DNA of 64,000 nucleotides from Caldatribacterium sp964426875 (GCA_964426875.1 CAYRSB010000001.1:1-64000); one strand, 5' to 3'. Numbered from the stretch's first letter, positions 16,958 to 24,831 are shown. Notes: a model not told the origin generated them from the letters alone. Numbers and translations are program-made.

Positions 16958-18060
16958 AGAAGACGGTCTTCCTCTCTTGTGGAGATCTCTCTGGAGATCG
17001 ATGGGCTTCATATATAGTGAGACTCGTCAGGGAGAAGTTCCCGGACGTGGAGGTTGTAGCTCTGGGGGGGCGGGAAAGCGAGAAGGCTGGTGCTTTGCTC
17101 CTCGAAGACATTGTCTCTTCATCCACTGTGGGGCTTTGGGAAGTCGTGCGCAATCTTGGTTTTTGGAGAAATGTTTGGGAGAAGGCAAAGAATTTTCTTG
17201 TGACGGAGTGCCCCTCGGTTTTTTTGGCCATCGATAATCCTGGCTTAAATCTTCGCCTGAGTCGCCTCTCGAGTTCTCTGAAAATTCCAGTCGTCTACTT
17301 TGCTCCTCCTCAGGTATGGGCTTGGGGCCCATGGCGGGGGAAACAGGTATCCTCTTTCTCCGATTACGTGCTTCACCTTTTCCCCTGGGAAGGAGTGTAT
17401 TTTGAAGGGGGGAAAGCAGAGGTAGAGTGGGTAGGACACCCCTTGAAGATTTGCATGGAAGGGAAAATCCCCTTTCATGTTTCTTCTCCTCGGGTTATTC
17501 TTTTGCTCCCTGGAAGCCGAAAGCATGAAGTTTTGGCGTTTCTTCCAGTTTTACAGGATTTCTTCAAGCGTTATGGGAATCGTTTTTCGGATTATCGTTT
17601 TGTTCTTGTTGCTGCTTCTCCTTCCTTGTACTCCTTTTTTGTCGCCTGTTTGGGTTCCCTTCCAGTAAAAGTAGTACCTTGGGAGGAGTTGTACCCCCTT
17701 CTTGGAGAGGCGGCTTTTGCCATATCCTCTTCCGGTACGGTGACCCTTGAGGTGGCCTTGGGTGGTGTTCCGCAGGTTATTGTTTATCGGACATCCTGGC
17801 CGACTTTTGTCTCTGCTGTTCTTCTCTTTCGGGGGTCTTTTATCGGTCTTCCCAACATCGTCTTGGGGCAGAAAGTCACTCCGGAACTACTTCAGGGACG
17901 GTTTAACGCCCAAGAGCTCTACCGAGTCATAAAGGATTCTCTCTCGGATCCTCTCTCCTTAGTGAAGGCGAGGGAGAGAGCAGAGGAGCTCTCCCAGAAA
18001 CTCGGTGACGGAAGGACCTTTGAGCGGGTGGTGGAGGTGATGGCCCATTACCTCGCCTGA
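16954..18060 (+). CDS. lpxB: Lipid-A-disaccharide synthase
   Basis: GT19 glycosyltransferase joining lipid X to UDP-diacylglucosamine to give the lipid A disaccharide at the inner membrane. The 368 residues contain the LpxB landmarks: SCGDLSGD at the start (family SAGEASGD), the YFAPPQVWAW block, LLLPGSRKHEV and SSSGTVTLEVAL in the donor-binding half. The GTG start overlaps the lpxI stop. A second, more divergent LpxB-like gene follows with a 1-bp gap. Confidence 0.93.
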   Translation: MKKTVFLSCGDLSGDRWASYIVRLVREKFPDVEVVALGGRESEKAGALLLEDIVSSSTVGLWEVVRNLGFWRNVWEKAKNFLVTECPSVFLAIDNPGLNLRLSRLSSSLKIPVVYFAPPQVWAWGPWRGKQVSSFSDYVLHLFPWEGVYFEGGKAEVEWVGHPLKICMEGKIPFHVSSPRVILLLPGSRKHEVLAFLPVLQDFFKRYGNRFSDYRFVLVAASPSLYSFFVACLGSLPVKVVPWEELYPLLGEAAFAISSSGTVTLEVALGGVPQVIVYRTSWPTFVSAVLLFRGSFIGLPNIVLGQKVTPELLQGRFNAQELYRVIKDSLSDPLSLVKARERAEELSQKLGDGRTFERVVEVMAHYLA

Positions 18061-18061
18061 A

Positions 18062-19162
18062 GTGCCGCTTCTTTGTATCACGGTCAACAGTCCTGGGGAG
18101 ATGTACTATTGGCTTTCTCCTCTTCTTGAGGTGCTTTCCGATTCTCCTTATCCTTTACGGGTTTGGGTTTTTGTTCCACCCTGCCAGTTTCGTTGTGGGC
18201 GAGAAGAAGAGATAATCCGAGAGTTACCCCTTGTGGAGAGAGTGTTTGGTCCTCGGGAGACCCTGAATTTTTGTTGTGGGAGAACTCAAATTTCTCTTCC
18301 TCTCAAGGGGTTAGTTCTCTTTATGGGGGGAGATCTTTTGTACGCCCGCATGCTGAAAAAGCGCAGTGGTTATCCTCTTTGGGTATACAACGGTTATCCT
18401 CGCCGCTTGAGGGGAGTAGACCTTTACTTTGCCCGCTTTCGGGAAGATTTTATCTCTAGTTCCTTCCCCAAAAAAGTATTCTTGGGAGACCTCCTCCGTT
18501 CTGCAGTCCTGCGCCCCCTTCGTTCCTTAGTGCTTCCTGAGGGGTCTTTACGGTTTCTTTTCCTTCCTGGAAGTCGTCTCTTTGCTTATCCCTATCTTCT
18601 CCCTTTTTTTGCCCTTTGTGCTGAGGCCCTGTCATTCCGCTTTCCAGAAGCTGTCTTTGTACTCTCCCTTCCCGGACACTTTAGACCTGAGGAGGTACCT
18701 CATTTTGAGGAAGTAGAGGAGCGTTTACATGTCTTTTTTGGCTTCACTTCAGAGCTTATTGCTTCTGCAGACTTTATTATCGCGGTTCCAGGGTCTAATA
18801 ACCTTGAGATTCTGTACCGTAGGAAGCCTGGTATTGTGCTCTTACCCCTTTGGAAGGGCGTTGAAAAGGTTCCGATTATGGGAGTAGGGGAGATTTTGGG
18901 AAAAATCCCCTTTTGGGGTACAATAGTAAAGCGGACGATTATAAAAAGGATGGCGTGCTCGTCGCCTTTCATAGCTCTTCCCAACCGGGTCTTGGGAAGA
19001 GAGGTACTACCCGAGCTTCGGGGAGATATCAAGGTAGAAGAGGTTGTGGAGAGGGTGGTGGCTCTTTTGGGGAAATACGAGCCTTCCTTTAATGAAGAGG
19101 ATTTTCCTCCTGATGCGGCACAGAAACTGATGGAGATCATTTTGGAGAAGTTCTATGGATAA
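18062..19162 (+). CDS. LpxB-related GT-B glycosyltransferase paralogue
   Basis: A 366-residue protein with the same overall plan as LpxB but divergent. An N-terminal NSPGEMYYW replaces the S-x-GE-x-SGD loop. LPGSR is kept but is followed by LFAY instead of KHEV. The donor-site segment is PGSNNLEILY rather than SGTVTLEVAL. The QVWAW block is missing. This resembles the 'lipid-A-disaccharide synthase-related' group known mainly from annotation and without a settled function. Its position between lpxB and msbA suggests it modifies or completes the lipid A core, perhaps adding a sugar, but that is inference from context. GTG start at 18062; its end overlaps msbA by 8 bp. Confidence 0.7.
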   Translation: MPLLCITVNSPGEMYYWLSPLLEVLSDSPYPLRVWVFVPPCQFRCGREEEIIRELPLVERVFGPRETLNFCCGRTQISLPLKGLVLFMGGDLLYARMLKKRSGYPLWVYNGYPRRLRGVDLYFARFREDFISSSFPKKVFLGDLLRSAVLRPLRSLVLPEGSLRFLFLPGSRLFAYPYLLPFFALCAEALSFRFPEAVFVLSLPGHFRPEEVPHFEEVEERLHVFFGFTSELIASADFIIAVPGSNNLEILYRRKPGIVLLPLWKGVEKVPIMGVGEILGKIPFWGTIVKRTIIKRMACSSPFIALPNRVLGREVLPELRGDIKVEEVVERVVALLGKYEPSFNEEDFPPDAAQKLMEIILEKFYG

Positions 19163-20903
19163 AGTGCGTGAGCAGGGTATTTCCAGACTTTTCAAGTATC
19201 TTTTGCCCTACTGGAAATACATGCTTGGGGCAATGATTATGGCTCTTTTGGGTACTCTTTTGAACCTTGCTCTTCCCTGGCTTGTTCGGGAAACCATCGA
19301 TCGGGCACTCATTGAGAAGAATTTGCGTCTTCTTGCCCTCATTGCCCTGGGCATAGTGGTGATTTTCTTTATCAAAGGGGTAGCCTCCTATGTACAGAGT
19401 TTTTGGGTTTCTCTTGCCGGCTTTGGAGTGATTACCCGATTGCGTTCAGAACTCTATCAGCATCTCCACACCCTTTCTGTAGCCTTTTTCCAGGAAAATC
19501 CCCCAGGGGAAATCATGTCCCGGATGACAAACGACATTGCCATTTTGCAGAACTTCTTCTCCAGTGCTTTTGTCACCATGTTCATGGATCTTTTGATCTT
19601 TATAGGATCGATCGTCTTTCTTTTCCTCATTCACTGGAAACTGGCTCTGCTTTCCGTGGTGGTTTTTCCTCTGGTGGGTATCTGCGTGGATTTTTTGGGG
19701 AAACGCATTCGGGGCTTTTCCTACCTTCTCCAAAGCCGCGTGGCTGTTTTGACCTCTCTTGTGGAACGGACTGTAACGGGCATCAAGGTCATCCAATCCT
19801 ACGTAAGTGGGCATTATGAGGTGGAGAAGTTTGAGAAAGAGAACGAAATGAATTTCTATCTTGCCATGAAACAAGCTAAGGCCAAGGCTCTTTTCAATCC
19901 TTTGGTAGAACTTGTGGCCTCCTGTGGAGTGACGGCAGTCATCTGGTATGGGGGAAGGGAGGTGATAAGAGGCTTTCTTACCCCTGGGGAACTCATTGCC
20001 TTTTTGGGGTATCTCGCCATTGCCTCTTCTCCCCTCTCTCGCTTTTCTGCAGGGTTCCAGCTGTTTCAGCAAGGGCTGGCTTCTCTGGAGAGGGTTTTCG
20101 AGTTCCTTGATACTGCCTCTTTTGTGCCGGAGAAAGAGGAGGGGATGGAGGTTACTGAGTTTAAAGAGCGCATTTGTTTTCGAAATGTCTCCTTTTCTTA
20201 TCGGGGTGAAAAAATTCTCAAGAACTTCTCCCTTGAGATTCGTAAGGGTGAGAAAGTGGGGATTGTGGGGCCGAGTGGAGCGGGCAAGAGTACCATCGTC
20301 AATTTGCTCCTTCGCTTCTATGATCCTGATGAGGGGGTCATCGAAATCGACGGAGTAGACATTCGGAAAATTACGTTCTCCTCTTTGCGAAATCTCATTG
20401 GAGTGGTACTGCAGGATGCTTTGGTTCTTGGTGGAACGGTGCGGGAGAACATCCTCTACGGGAACCTTAATGCTTCTGAGGAGGAGGTACAAAGGGCTTC
20501 TCAAAAGGCCAGGGCTCACGAGTTCATCCTCCAGCTTGAACATGGATACGATACTGATGTGGGAGAGGGAGGCTGTCGCCTCTCGGGAGGGCAGAGACAG
20601 AGAATTGCTATTGCTCGGGCTTTTCTCAAGAATTCGCCCATTCTTGTTTTCGACGAAGCCACCTCGAACCTTGACCCCGAGTCAGAACGCTATATCCTTG
20701 AAACTATCTCCCAGATAGAGGAGGATAAAACCGTTATCATTGTAGCCCACTCTCTGGCTATGGTGAAAGATCTCGATCGAATCGTTCTTGTGGTGGACGG
20801 AGAGGTGAAGGGAGAAGGTAAGCATGAAGCTCTTCTTTTTTCCAATCCTTTTTATCAAGGCTTGTTCGGATTCGAGGATAAAGCTGCAAGAGAAGCTCGG
20901 TAG
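19155..20903 (+). CDS. msbA: Lipid A/lipid flippase, MsbA-type ABC exporter
   Basis: A 582-residue half-transporter: six membrane segments in the first 310 residues, then an ATPase domain with Walker A GPSGAGKST, signature LSGGQRQR and Walker B ILVFDEATSNLD, followed by the His switch (VAHSL). It should dimerise and flip newly made lipid A core across the inner membrane. The fusion of membrane and ATPase domains and its place as last gene of the lpx block support MsbA over a drug exporter, though the two cannot be told apart by sequence alone. It ends 49 bp inside the oppositely oriented DUF4416 gene. Confidence 0.88.
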   Translation: MDKVREQGISRLFKYLLPYWKYMLGAMIMALLGTLLNLALPWLVRETIDRALIEKNLRLLALIALGIVVIFFIKGVASYVQSFWVSLAGFGVITRLRSELYQHLHTLSVAFFQENPPGEIMSRMTNDIAILQNFFSSAFVTMFMDLLIFIGSIVFLFLIHWKLALLSVVVFPLVGICVDFLGKRIRGFSYLLQSRVAVLTSLVERTVTGIKVIQSYVSGHYEVEKFEKENEMNFYLAMKQAKAKALFNPLVELVASCGVTAVIWYGGREVIRGFLTPGELIAFLGYLAIASSPLSRFSAGFQLFQQGLASLERVFEFLDTASFVPEKEEGMEVTEFKERICFRNVSFSYRGEKILKNFSLEIRKGEKVGIVGPSGAGKSTIVNLLLRFYDPDEGVIEIDGVDIRKITFSSLRNLIGVVLQDALVLGGTVRENILYGNLNASEEEVQRASQKARAHEFILQLEHGYDTDVGEGGCRLSGGQRQRIAIARAFLKNSPILVFDEATSNLDPESERYILETISQIEEDKTVIIVAHSLAMVKDLDRIVLVVDGEVKGEGKHEALLFSNPFYQGLFGFEDKAAREAR

Positions 20904-21403
20904 AGTTCCCGGATTTTTCTGAGGATCGGGCGATAAGCTTCACTTTTGTAGTCAGGATAGGTATAGGGAAAGGGTTGGAAATCACCCTTTTCCCACCTGA
21001 TGGTGGCTTCAGCGTATATACCCTTTCCAAGATAGACTCGATGCGAGAAGTTCTTGGTTGTAGCCAAGACGATTTTCCCTCCATCGAAGTATCCTGGGTC
21101 AAGATTGATGCGTCGGGGATGACCCTCCGTGGCGGTGCGCTTTTCGAGTTCATTGGTAAAGAGTTTGGCTTCTGGAAGAGTACCTGGGTCAACAAGAGGC
21201 TCAAAGACCAAAAATACTCTCATGAGGTTTTTCCCGATATTACGGTAGTAATCAGTGCAGGTAAAGGGGATTGGATCGCTTTTCCACTCTATGGCTCCGA
21301 ACTGCTTCACCAAGGGTGGAATGACCATCTCAAGGACTTCGAGGTCTTCATAGAGGGTGGCTACAAAGAGCTTTACCGGCTGTGGTGGTCGAACTTCACC
21401 CAT
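20855..21403 (-). CDS. DUF4416 protein
   Basis: A 182-residue conserved protein of unknown function. It has the family's fixed landmarks: KLFVATLY at the start, FTCTDYY, the NLDPGY segment, then KNFSHRVYLGKGIYAE and the YPDY near the end. No signal peptide or membrane segment. It lies tail-to-tail with msbA, overlapping its last 49 bp, and diverges from the redox cluster whose promoter abuts its ATG. Reverse-strand AGGGGTGA before the ATG is a fair ribosome site. Nothing in the sequence suggests a reaction. Confidence 0.85.
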   Translation of the reverse strand: MGEVRPPQPVKLFVATLYEDLEVLEMVIPPLVKQFGAIEWKSDPIPFTCTDYYRNIGKNLMRVFLVFEPLVDPGTLPEAKLFTNELEKRTATEGHPRRINLDPGYFDGGKIVLATTKNFSHRVYLGKGIYAEATIRWEKGDFQPFPYTYPDYKSEAYRPILRKIRELYRASLAALSSNPNKP

Positions 21404-21404
21404 T

Positions 21405-21432
21405 TTGTCTCACCCCTGGAAAATGCTACAAT
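21405..21432 (+). promoter_or_regulatory. Promoter of the redox cluster
   Basis: TTGTCT (21405-21410), a 16-bp spacer and an extended -10 TGCTACAAT (21424-21432). The -35 box begins 2 bp from the ATG of the divergent DUF4416 gene, so binding here could also affect that gene. Confidence 0.6.
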
Positions 21433-21454
21433 AGGAAAGCATCCTTGGGAAGGG

Positions 21455-21946
21455 GTGAGGAGGGTGGTTTTTCGATTTTCTTCACAGGAAGTCCTCGGTA
21501 TGGCAGTAGAACTTGAGAAGAAGGGTATAGCCTTCTATGAGAGTCTTACTCTTCGGACAAAAACCGAAGACGGAAGGAAGGTGTTTCGCTTTCTTGCCGA
21601 GGAAGAGAAGCAACACCTGGAACTTTTTTCCCGACTTCTTGGGGAAATAAGGGAGTTCGACTTTGGAGATAATGACGAGGTGGCCCGATATCTTGGGGCT
21701 ATTGTGGAGGGGGGGATACTTGCAAAAGTCCTTGAAGGCGGGATCGACCCGGAGAGGCTTGATGTTTTGGGAGCTCTCGAGATAGGGATTCAGGTGGAGA
21801 AGGAAAGTATTCTCTTCTATCAGGGATTTTTGCCTCTTGTGCCCTCCACCCAGAGAAGCTGGGTGGAGAAGATTGTAGAGGAGGAAAAAAAGCACTTTCT
21901 GCGCCTTTCCGAGCTTAAGAAAACCTTTACAGGAGAGAAAGAGTGA
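21455..21946 (+). CDS. Rubrerythrin-like ferritin-fold diiron protein
   Basis: About 163 residues forming a four-helix ferritin-like domain with two repeats of the metal-ligand pattern: Glu in ELEKKGIAFYE then EEEKQH, and Glu in QVEKESILFYQ then EEEKKH. These should bind two irons and act on peroxide in anaerobes. The C-terminal rubredoxin domain of classical rubrerythrin is absent, so an outside electron donor is needed; the nearby disulfide oxidoreductase is one candidate (inference). The start is uncertain: GTG 21455, GTG 21464 (preceded too closely by GAGGAGG) and ATG 21500 are all in frame; GTG 21455 with GGGAAGGGG upstream is preferred. The next gene begins 1 bp after the stop. Confidence 0.8.
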   Translation: MRRVVFRFSSQEVLGMAVELEKKGIAFYESLTLRTKTEDGRKVFRFLAEEEKQHLELFSRLLGEIREFDFGDNDEVARYLGAIVEGGILAKVLEGGIDPERLDVLGALEIGIQVEKESILFYQGFLPLVPSTQRSWVEKIVEEEKKHFLRLSELKKTFTGEKE

Positions 21947-21947
21947 C

Positions 21948-22916
21948 ATGGCTCGCCGAAGAATTATCATCCTTGTAGAGAATCAATATCAGGAACTGGA
22001 ACTTTGGTACCCCCTTTTGAGACTCCAGGAGGAAGGGGTAGAGGCGAGACTCGTTGGTCCTGGAATCGAAGAGACTTTCCTGGGAAGACATGGCTTTCCG
22101 GCCAAAGCCGAAGTGGTCACTTCTTCCGTTGCTCCTCGAGACTTTGATGGGGTCATTATCCCGGGGGGATTCGCTCCTGATTACCTTCGTCGCCTTCCGG
22201 TGGTGACAAACCTCGTCAGAGAAATGTATCAACAGGGAAAGCTTGTTGGGGCACTCTCCCGAGGTCCATGGGTACTCGTCTCGGCAGACATCGTGCGGGG
22301 GAAGAGAATCACGGGCCTTATATCTCTTCGAGATGACGTGAACAACGCTGGTGGGGAATTCGTTGATGCTCCAGTAGTGGTGGATGGGAATATCATTACT
22401 GCTCGAGGACCGAATGAGCTTACTCTCTTCATGCGAGAAGTTCTCTCTTTTCTCTGGCGGGCGCGGCCTCGTCTCAACGAGCCTCTCCCGGATGGGTGGC
22501 TTGTGGACGGAGCAGGAAACGTTCTTTCCCTCTCCCAGATTCTGCATGGAAAGCCAGCGTTTGTGCTCTTCTTTGATTCTGATTTCAGTCCTCGGAGTAT
22601 AAACTTTCTGCCCCATTACAATGAATGGGCAGAGGAAGTAGAGAGAAAAGGAGGAATGTTTGTGGGTATAAGTGCCGATAGTTTCTTTACCCACCGGGAG
22701 TTTCAAAGCCGCTTTCCTCTTCGTTTTCCTCTCTATAGCGATGTTTCTTTGGAACTCACCAAGGCCTTTGGAGTGCTTGGAGCCGGAGGACTTTCAGAAT
22801 GGGCGGTTTTTCTTGTAGATGCCTATGGAATCTTGCGTTTTGGCGAACGCTGTCCAGGGGGGGATGTCAGGAATCTTCCAGGATTTCAGAGGAAGTTTGA
22901 GAGCCTCTTTGGGTAG
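21948..22916 (+). CDS. DJ-1/PfpI–peroxiredoxin fusion lacking both catalytic cysteines
   Basis: A 322-residue two-domain protein. Residues 1-175 follow the PfpI/DJ-1 fold: early Glu in NQYQELELWYPL, the DDVNNAGGEFVDAPVVVDG block typical of PfpI, but at the nucleophile elbow ALSRGPW carries Ser104-Arg105 in place of the usual Cys-His. Residues 190-322 follow the AhpC/TSA peroxiredoxin fold (VLFFDSDFSP, FVGISADS, FPLYSDVS), but Ser217 stands where the peroxidatic Cys of T-P-x-C should be. The only Cys is near residue 305. Both halves look unable to do the family chemistry; a binding, sensing or Ser-based role is possible. Neighbours are a diiron peroxide protein and a disulfide oxidoreductase, so a redox-linked job is likely. 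Confidence 0.8.
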   Translation: MARRRIIILVENQYQELELWYPLLRLQEEGVEARLVGPGIEETFLGRHGFPAKAEVVTSSVAPRDFDGVIIPGGFAPDYLRRLPVVTNLVREMYQQGKLVGALSRGPWVLVSADIVRGKRITGLISLRDDVNNAGGEFVDAPVVVDGNIITARGPNELTLFMREVLSFLWRARPRLNEPLPDGWLVDGAGNVLSLSQILHGKPAFVLFFDSDFSPRSINFLPHYNEWAEEVERKGGMFVGISADSFFTHREFQSRFPLRFPLYSDVSLELTKAFGVLGAGGLSEWAVFLVDAYGILRFGERCPGGDVRNLPGFQRKFESLFG

Positions 22917-22939
22917 GAGAAGGAAAGGAGGTAGAGAGC

Positions 22940-23581
22940 GTGTTTCTGGCAGAAAAGGATAGAAAGACCCTTGAGAGCTTTTTGGCCGATAATTTGGTTC
23001 ATCCGGTGGTCCTTCGGTTTTTCACCCAGGAGGTGGAGTGCGAAACCTGTCGCGACGTACGGGCACTCCTCGAAGAAGTTGTGGCCCTGTCGCCCCTTCT
23101 GCGTCTTTCGGTGCACAATTTCCTTTTGGAGAAGGAAGTCGCTCTCTCCTTTCGCATTGATAAAATTCCTGCCTTTGCTGTGGAGGGAGACCGAGACTAT
23201 GGAATCCGGTTTTTCGGTACCCCTTCTGGATATGAGTTTTCCAGTTTAATAGAAACTATAGTCTTTGTTTCTCAAAGAGTGACTGATCTTTCGGAGACTA
23301 CAAAGGCTTTTCTTCGTTCTCTGAACCGTGATGTGCACATCCAGGTCTTTGTCACTCCCACCTGTCCTTTCTGTCCTCAGGCAGTAGTCTTGGGGCATAA
23401 AATGGCTTTGGAGGGTGAACGGGTGACCTCGAGCATGGTAGAGGTTGTAGAATTCCCGCACTTTGCTTACCGGTATGGAGTTCGAGCTGTCCCCAAGATC
23501 GTCGTTAATGACACTGTGGGTGTTGAGGGTGTTATACCTGAGGATTTCCTGGTGCAAAAAATTATGGAAGCGCTTGTCTGA
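22940..23581 (+). CDS. Protein disulfide oxidoreductase, two glutaredoxin-like domains
   Basis: A 213-residue tandem thioredoxin-fold protein like the PDO of Pyrococcus and Aquifex. The N-terminal unit has CETC (34-37) and the C-terminal unit CPFC (142-145), followed by the cis-Pro segment VRAVPKIVVN. Both sites are intact, so it may reduce, form or shuffle disulfides in the cytoplasm, a system common in thermophiles. AAGGAGGT at 22923-22930 supports the GTG start. It could act as thiol donor for a peroxidase; the upstream fusion lacks the cysteines to be its client. Confidence 0.87.
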   Translation: MFLAEKDRKTLESFLADNLVHPVVLRFFTQEVECETCRDVRALLEEVVALSPLLRLSVHNFLLEKEVALSFRIDKIPAFAVEGDRDYGIRFFGTPSGYEFSSLIETIVFVSQRVTDLSETTKAFLRSLNRDVHIQVFVTPTCPFCPQAVVLGHKMALEGERVTSSMVEVVEFPHFAYRYGVRAVPKIVVNDTVGVEGVIPEDFLVQKIMEALV

Positions 23582-23596
23582 AAGGGGGTTTTGTGT

Positions 23597-24649
23597 ATGG
23601 CCAAGACCATGAAAGCTGCAGTCATGAAGGACATACGGCGTATCGAAATCGAAGAACTTCCCATCCCTGTTCCTCGAGAAAATGAGGTTCTCATCCGCAT
23701 AAGAAGTGTCGGAATTTGCGGCTCGGACGTTCACTACTTCGTTGAGGGGAGAATCGGGGATTTTGTGGTGCATCCGCCCTTTATCTTGGGCCATGAATGT
23801 TCTGGAGAGGTAGTGGAGATAGGAAAGGGAGTGGGAAATCTTAAACCCGGAGACCGAGTGACTATGGAACCTGGCATTCCCTGCGGGAGGTGTGAATTCT
23901 GTCGTGCTGGAAGATATAACCTCTGTCCTGACGTTGTTTTCTGGGCTACTCCTCCCGTTGATGGAACTTTTTGTGAGTATGTAGCGCATCCCGCCCACTT
24001 TACCTATCCCATTGCACCACACGTGAGCTTTGAAGAGGCAGCCTTAGTGGAGCCTTTAGCGGTGGGAATGTATGCTACCTGGCGGGCTCAGGTCAGGCCG
24101 GGAGATTTGGCGATAGTGCTCGGTAGTGGTCCCATTGGACTTGTGACCCTTGAAGCCCTTCTGGCTCGGGGGGTAACAGAGGTCATTGCTGTCGACTTGG
24201 TGGAAAAGAGGTTGGAGAAGGCTAAAGAAATAGGAGCGCAGCACGTCATAAATGCTCAGAAAGAGGATATACGGGAAAAAGTGCTTTCCCTCACTCACGG
24301 GAGAGGAGCTGATGTTGTTTTCGAGACAGCGGGGAGCATCGTGACCGTGCAACTCACCGTGGAACTGGCCAAAAGAGGAGGGAAAGTGGTTCTCGTGGGT
24401 TTACCTTCGGTGACGCATTTTGACTTTGGCGTCATCAAAATCCTCGATAAAGAACTCGACGTTCTGGGAATTTTTCGGTATGCTAACATGTACAAAGGTT
24501 GTGTCGATCTTCTCAATGCGGGGCGAGTCAACCTGAAAACCCTCATTACTCATCGTTTTTCTCTGCGAGAAACGGAAAAGGCGCTTCTTTTCGCTCATGA
24601 ACATAAGGCAGAATCCATTAAAGTTGTTATCAACCTCGAGGGAACTTGA
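23597..24649 (+). CDS. Zinc-dependent medium-chain dehydrogenase, sorbitol/xylitol type
   Basis: A 350-residue MDR enzyme oxidising a polyol or secondary alcohol with NAD. Catalytic zinc ligands are seen in GICGSDVH and GHECSGEV; the four-cysteine structural zinc lobe is intact (CGRCEFCRAGRYNLC). The Rossmann motif GSGPIGLV is followed by an acidic residue at the end of strand 2 (AVDLVEKR), which favours NAD over NADP. The exact substrate (sorbitol, xylitol, threonine or other) cannot be read. ATG 23597 is preferred with AAGGGGG eight bases upstream; a TTG two codons earlier is in frame. Last gene of the redox cluster. Confidence 0.85.
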   Translation: MAKTMKAAVMKDIRRIEIEELPIPVPRENEVLIRIRSVGICGSDVHYFVEGRIGDFVVHPPFILGHECSGEVVEIGKGVGNLKPGDRVTMEPGIPCGRCEFCRAGRYNLCPDVVFWATPPVDGTFCEYVAHPAHFTYPIAPHVSFEEAALVEPLAVGMYATWRAQVRPGDLAIVLGSGPIGLVTLEALLARGVTEVIAVDLVEKRLEKAKEIGAQHVINAQKEDIREKVLSLTHGRGADVVFETAGSIVTVQLTVELAKRGGKVVLVGLPSVTHFDFGVIKILDKELDVLGIFRYANMYKGCVDLLNAGRVNLKTLITHRFSLRETEKALLFAHEHKAESIKVVINLEGT

Positions 24650-24658
24650 CAGGCAGGA

Positions 24659-24664
24659 TATAAT
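24659..24664 (+). promoter_or_regulatory. -10 element of the thiamine operon
   Basis: Perfect TATAAT overlapping the region just after the dehydrogenase stop and 31 bp before the riboswitch aptamer. A perfect TTGACA at 24646-24651 is only 7 bp upstream, too near to act with it, and no good hexamer exists at 16-18 bp. The promoter may depend on an activator or on the -10 alone. Confidence 0.4.
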
Positions 24665-24694
24665 AAAGAAGAAGTGAATAGAGGAACCGGGGGA

Positions 24695-24774
24695 GCTCCT
24701 ACGTGCGGGGCTGAGAGGAGGACGCAAGTCCTTGACCCATTGAACCTGATCTGGTTAATGCCAGCGTAGGGAGT
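24695..24774 (+). promoter_or_regulatory. TPP riboswitch (THI element)
   Basis: The aptamer contains the conserved CTGAGA (24711-24716) and the fixed 3' block GAACCTGATCTGG with TAATGCCAGCG (24742-24766). P1 is formed by CTCCTACG (24696-24703) with CGTAGGGAG (24765-24773). An intrinsic terminator follows 13 bp later. TGCCAG (24759-24764) inside the aptamer can pair with CTGGCA (24800-24805) in the terminator, giving a likely antiterminator when TPP is low. It controls thiW-cytX-thiM-thiE-thiL-thiD. Confidence 0.95.
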
Positions 24775-24786
24775 TGGTGAAAAAAA

Positions 24787-24818
24787 GCCATCTGCCGTCC
24801 TGGCAGATGGCTTTTTTT
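24787..24818 (+). terminator. Intrinsic terminator of the TPP riboswitch
   Basis: Perfect 10-bp stem GCCATCTGCC/GGCAGATGGC (24787-24796 with 24802-24811), 5-base loop, then seven T residues. It lies between the aptamer and the thiW ribosome site, so it should act as the expression platform: formed when TPP is bound, stopping the operon. Confidence 0.95.
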
Positions 24819-24831
24819 GGAGGTGAGGAGG

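Noticed and set aside
3760..20903. Sporulation link suggested by the SpoIVB-type protease
   Set aside because: Domain order and context match the non-sporulation S55 group; no sporulation gene is seen in the window.
24646..24664. TTGACA followed by TATAAT as a consensus promoter pair for the thiamine operon
   Set aside because: Spacing is only 7 bp, far below the 16-18 needed; only the -10 is kept as a tentative element.
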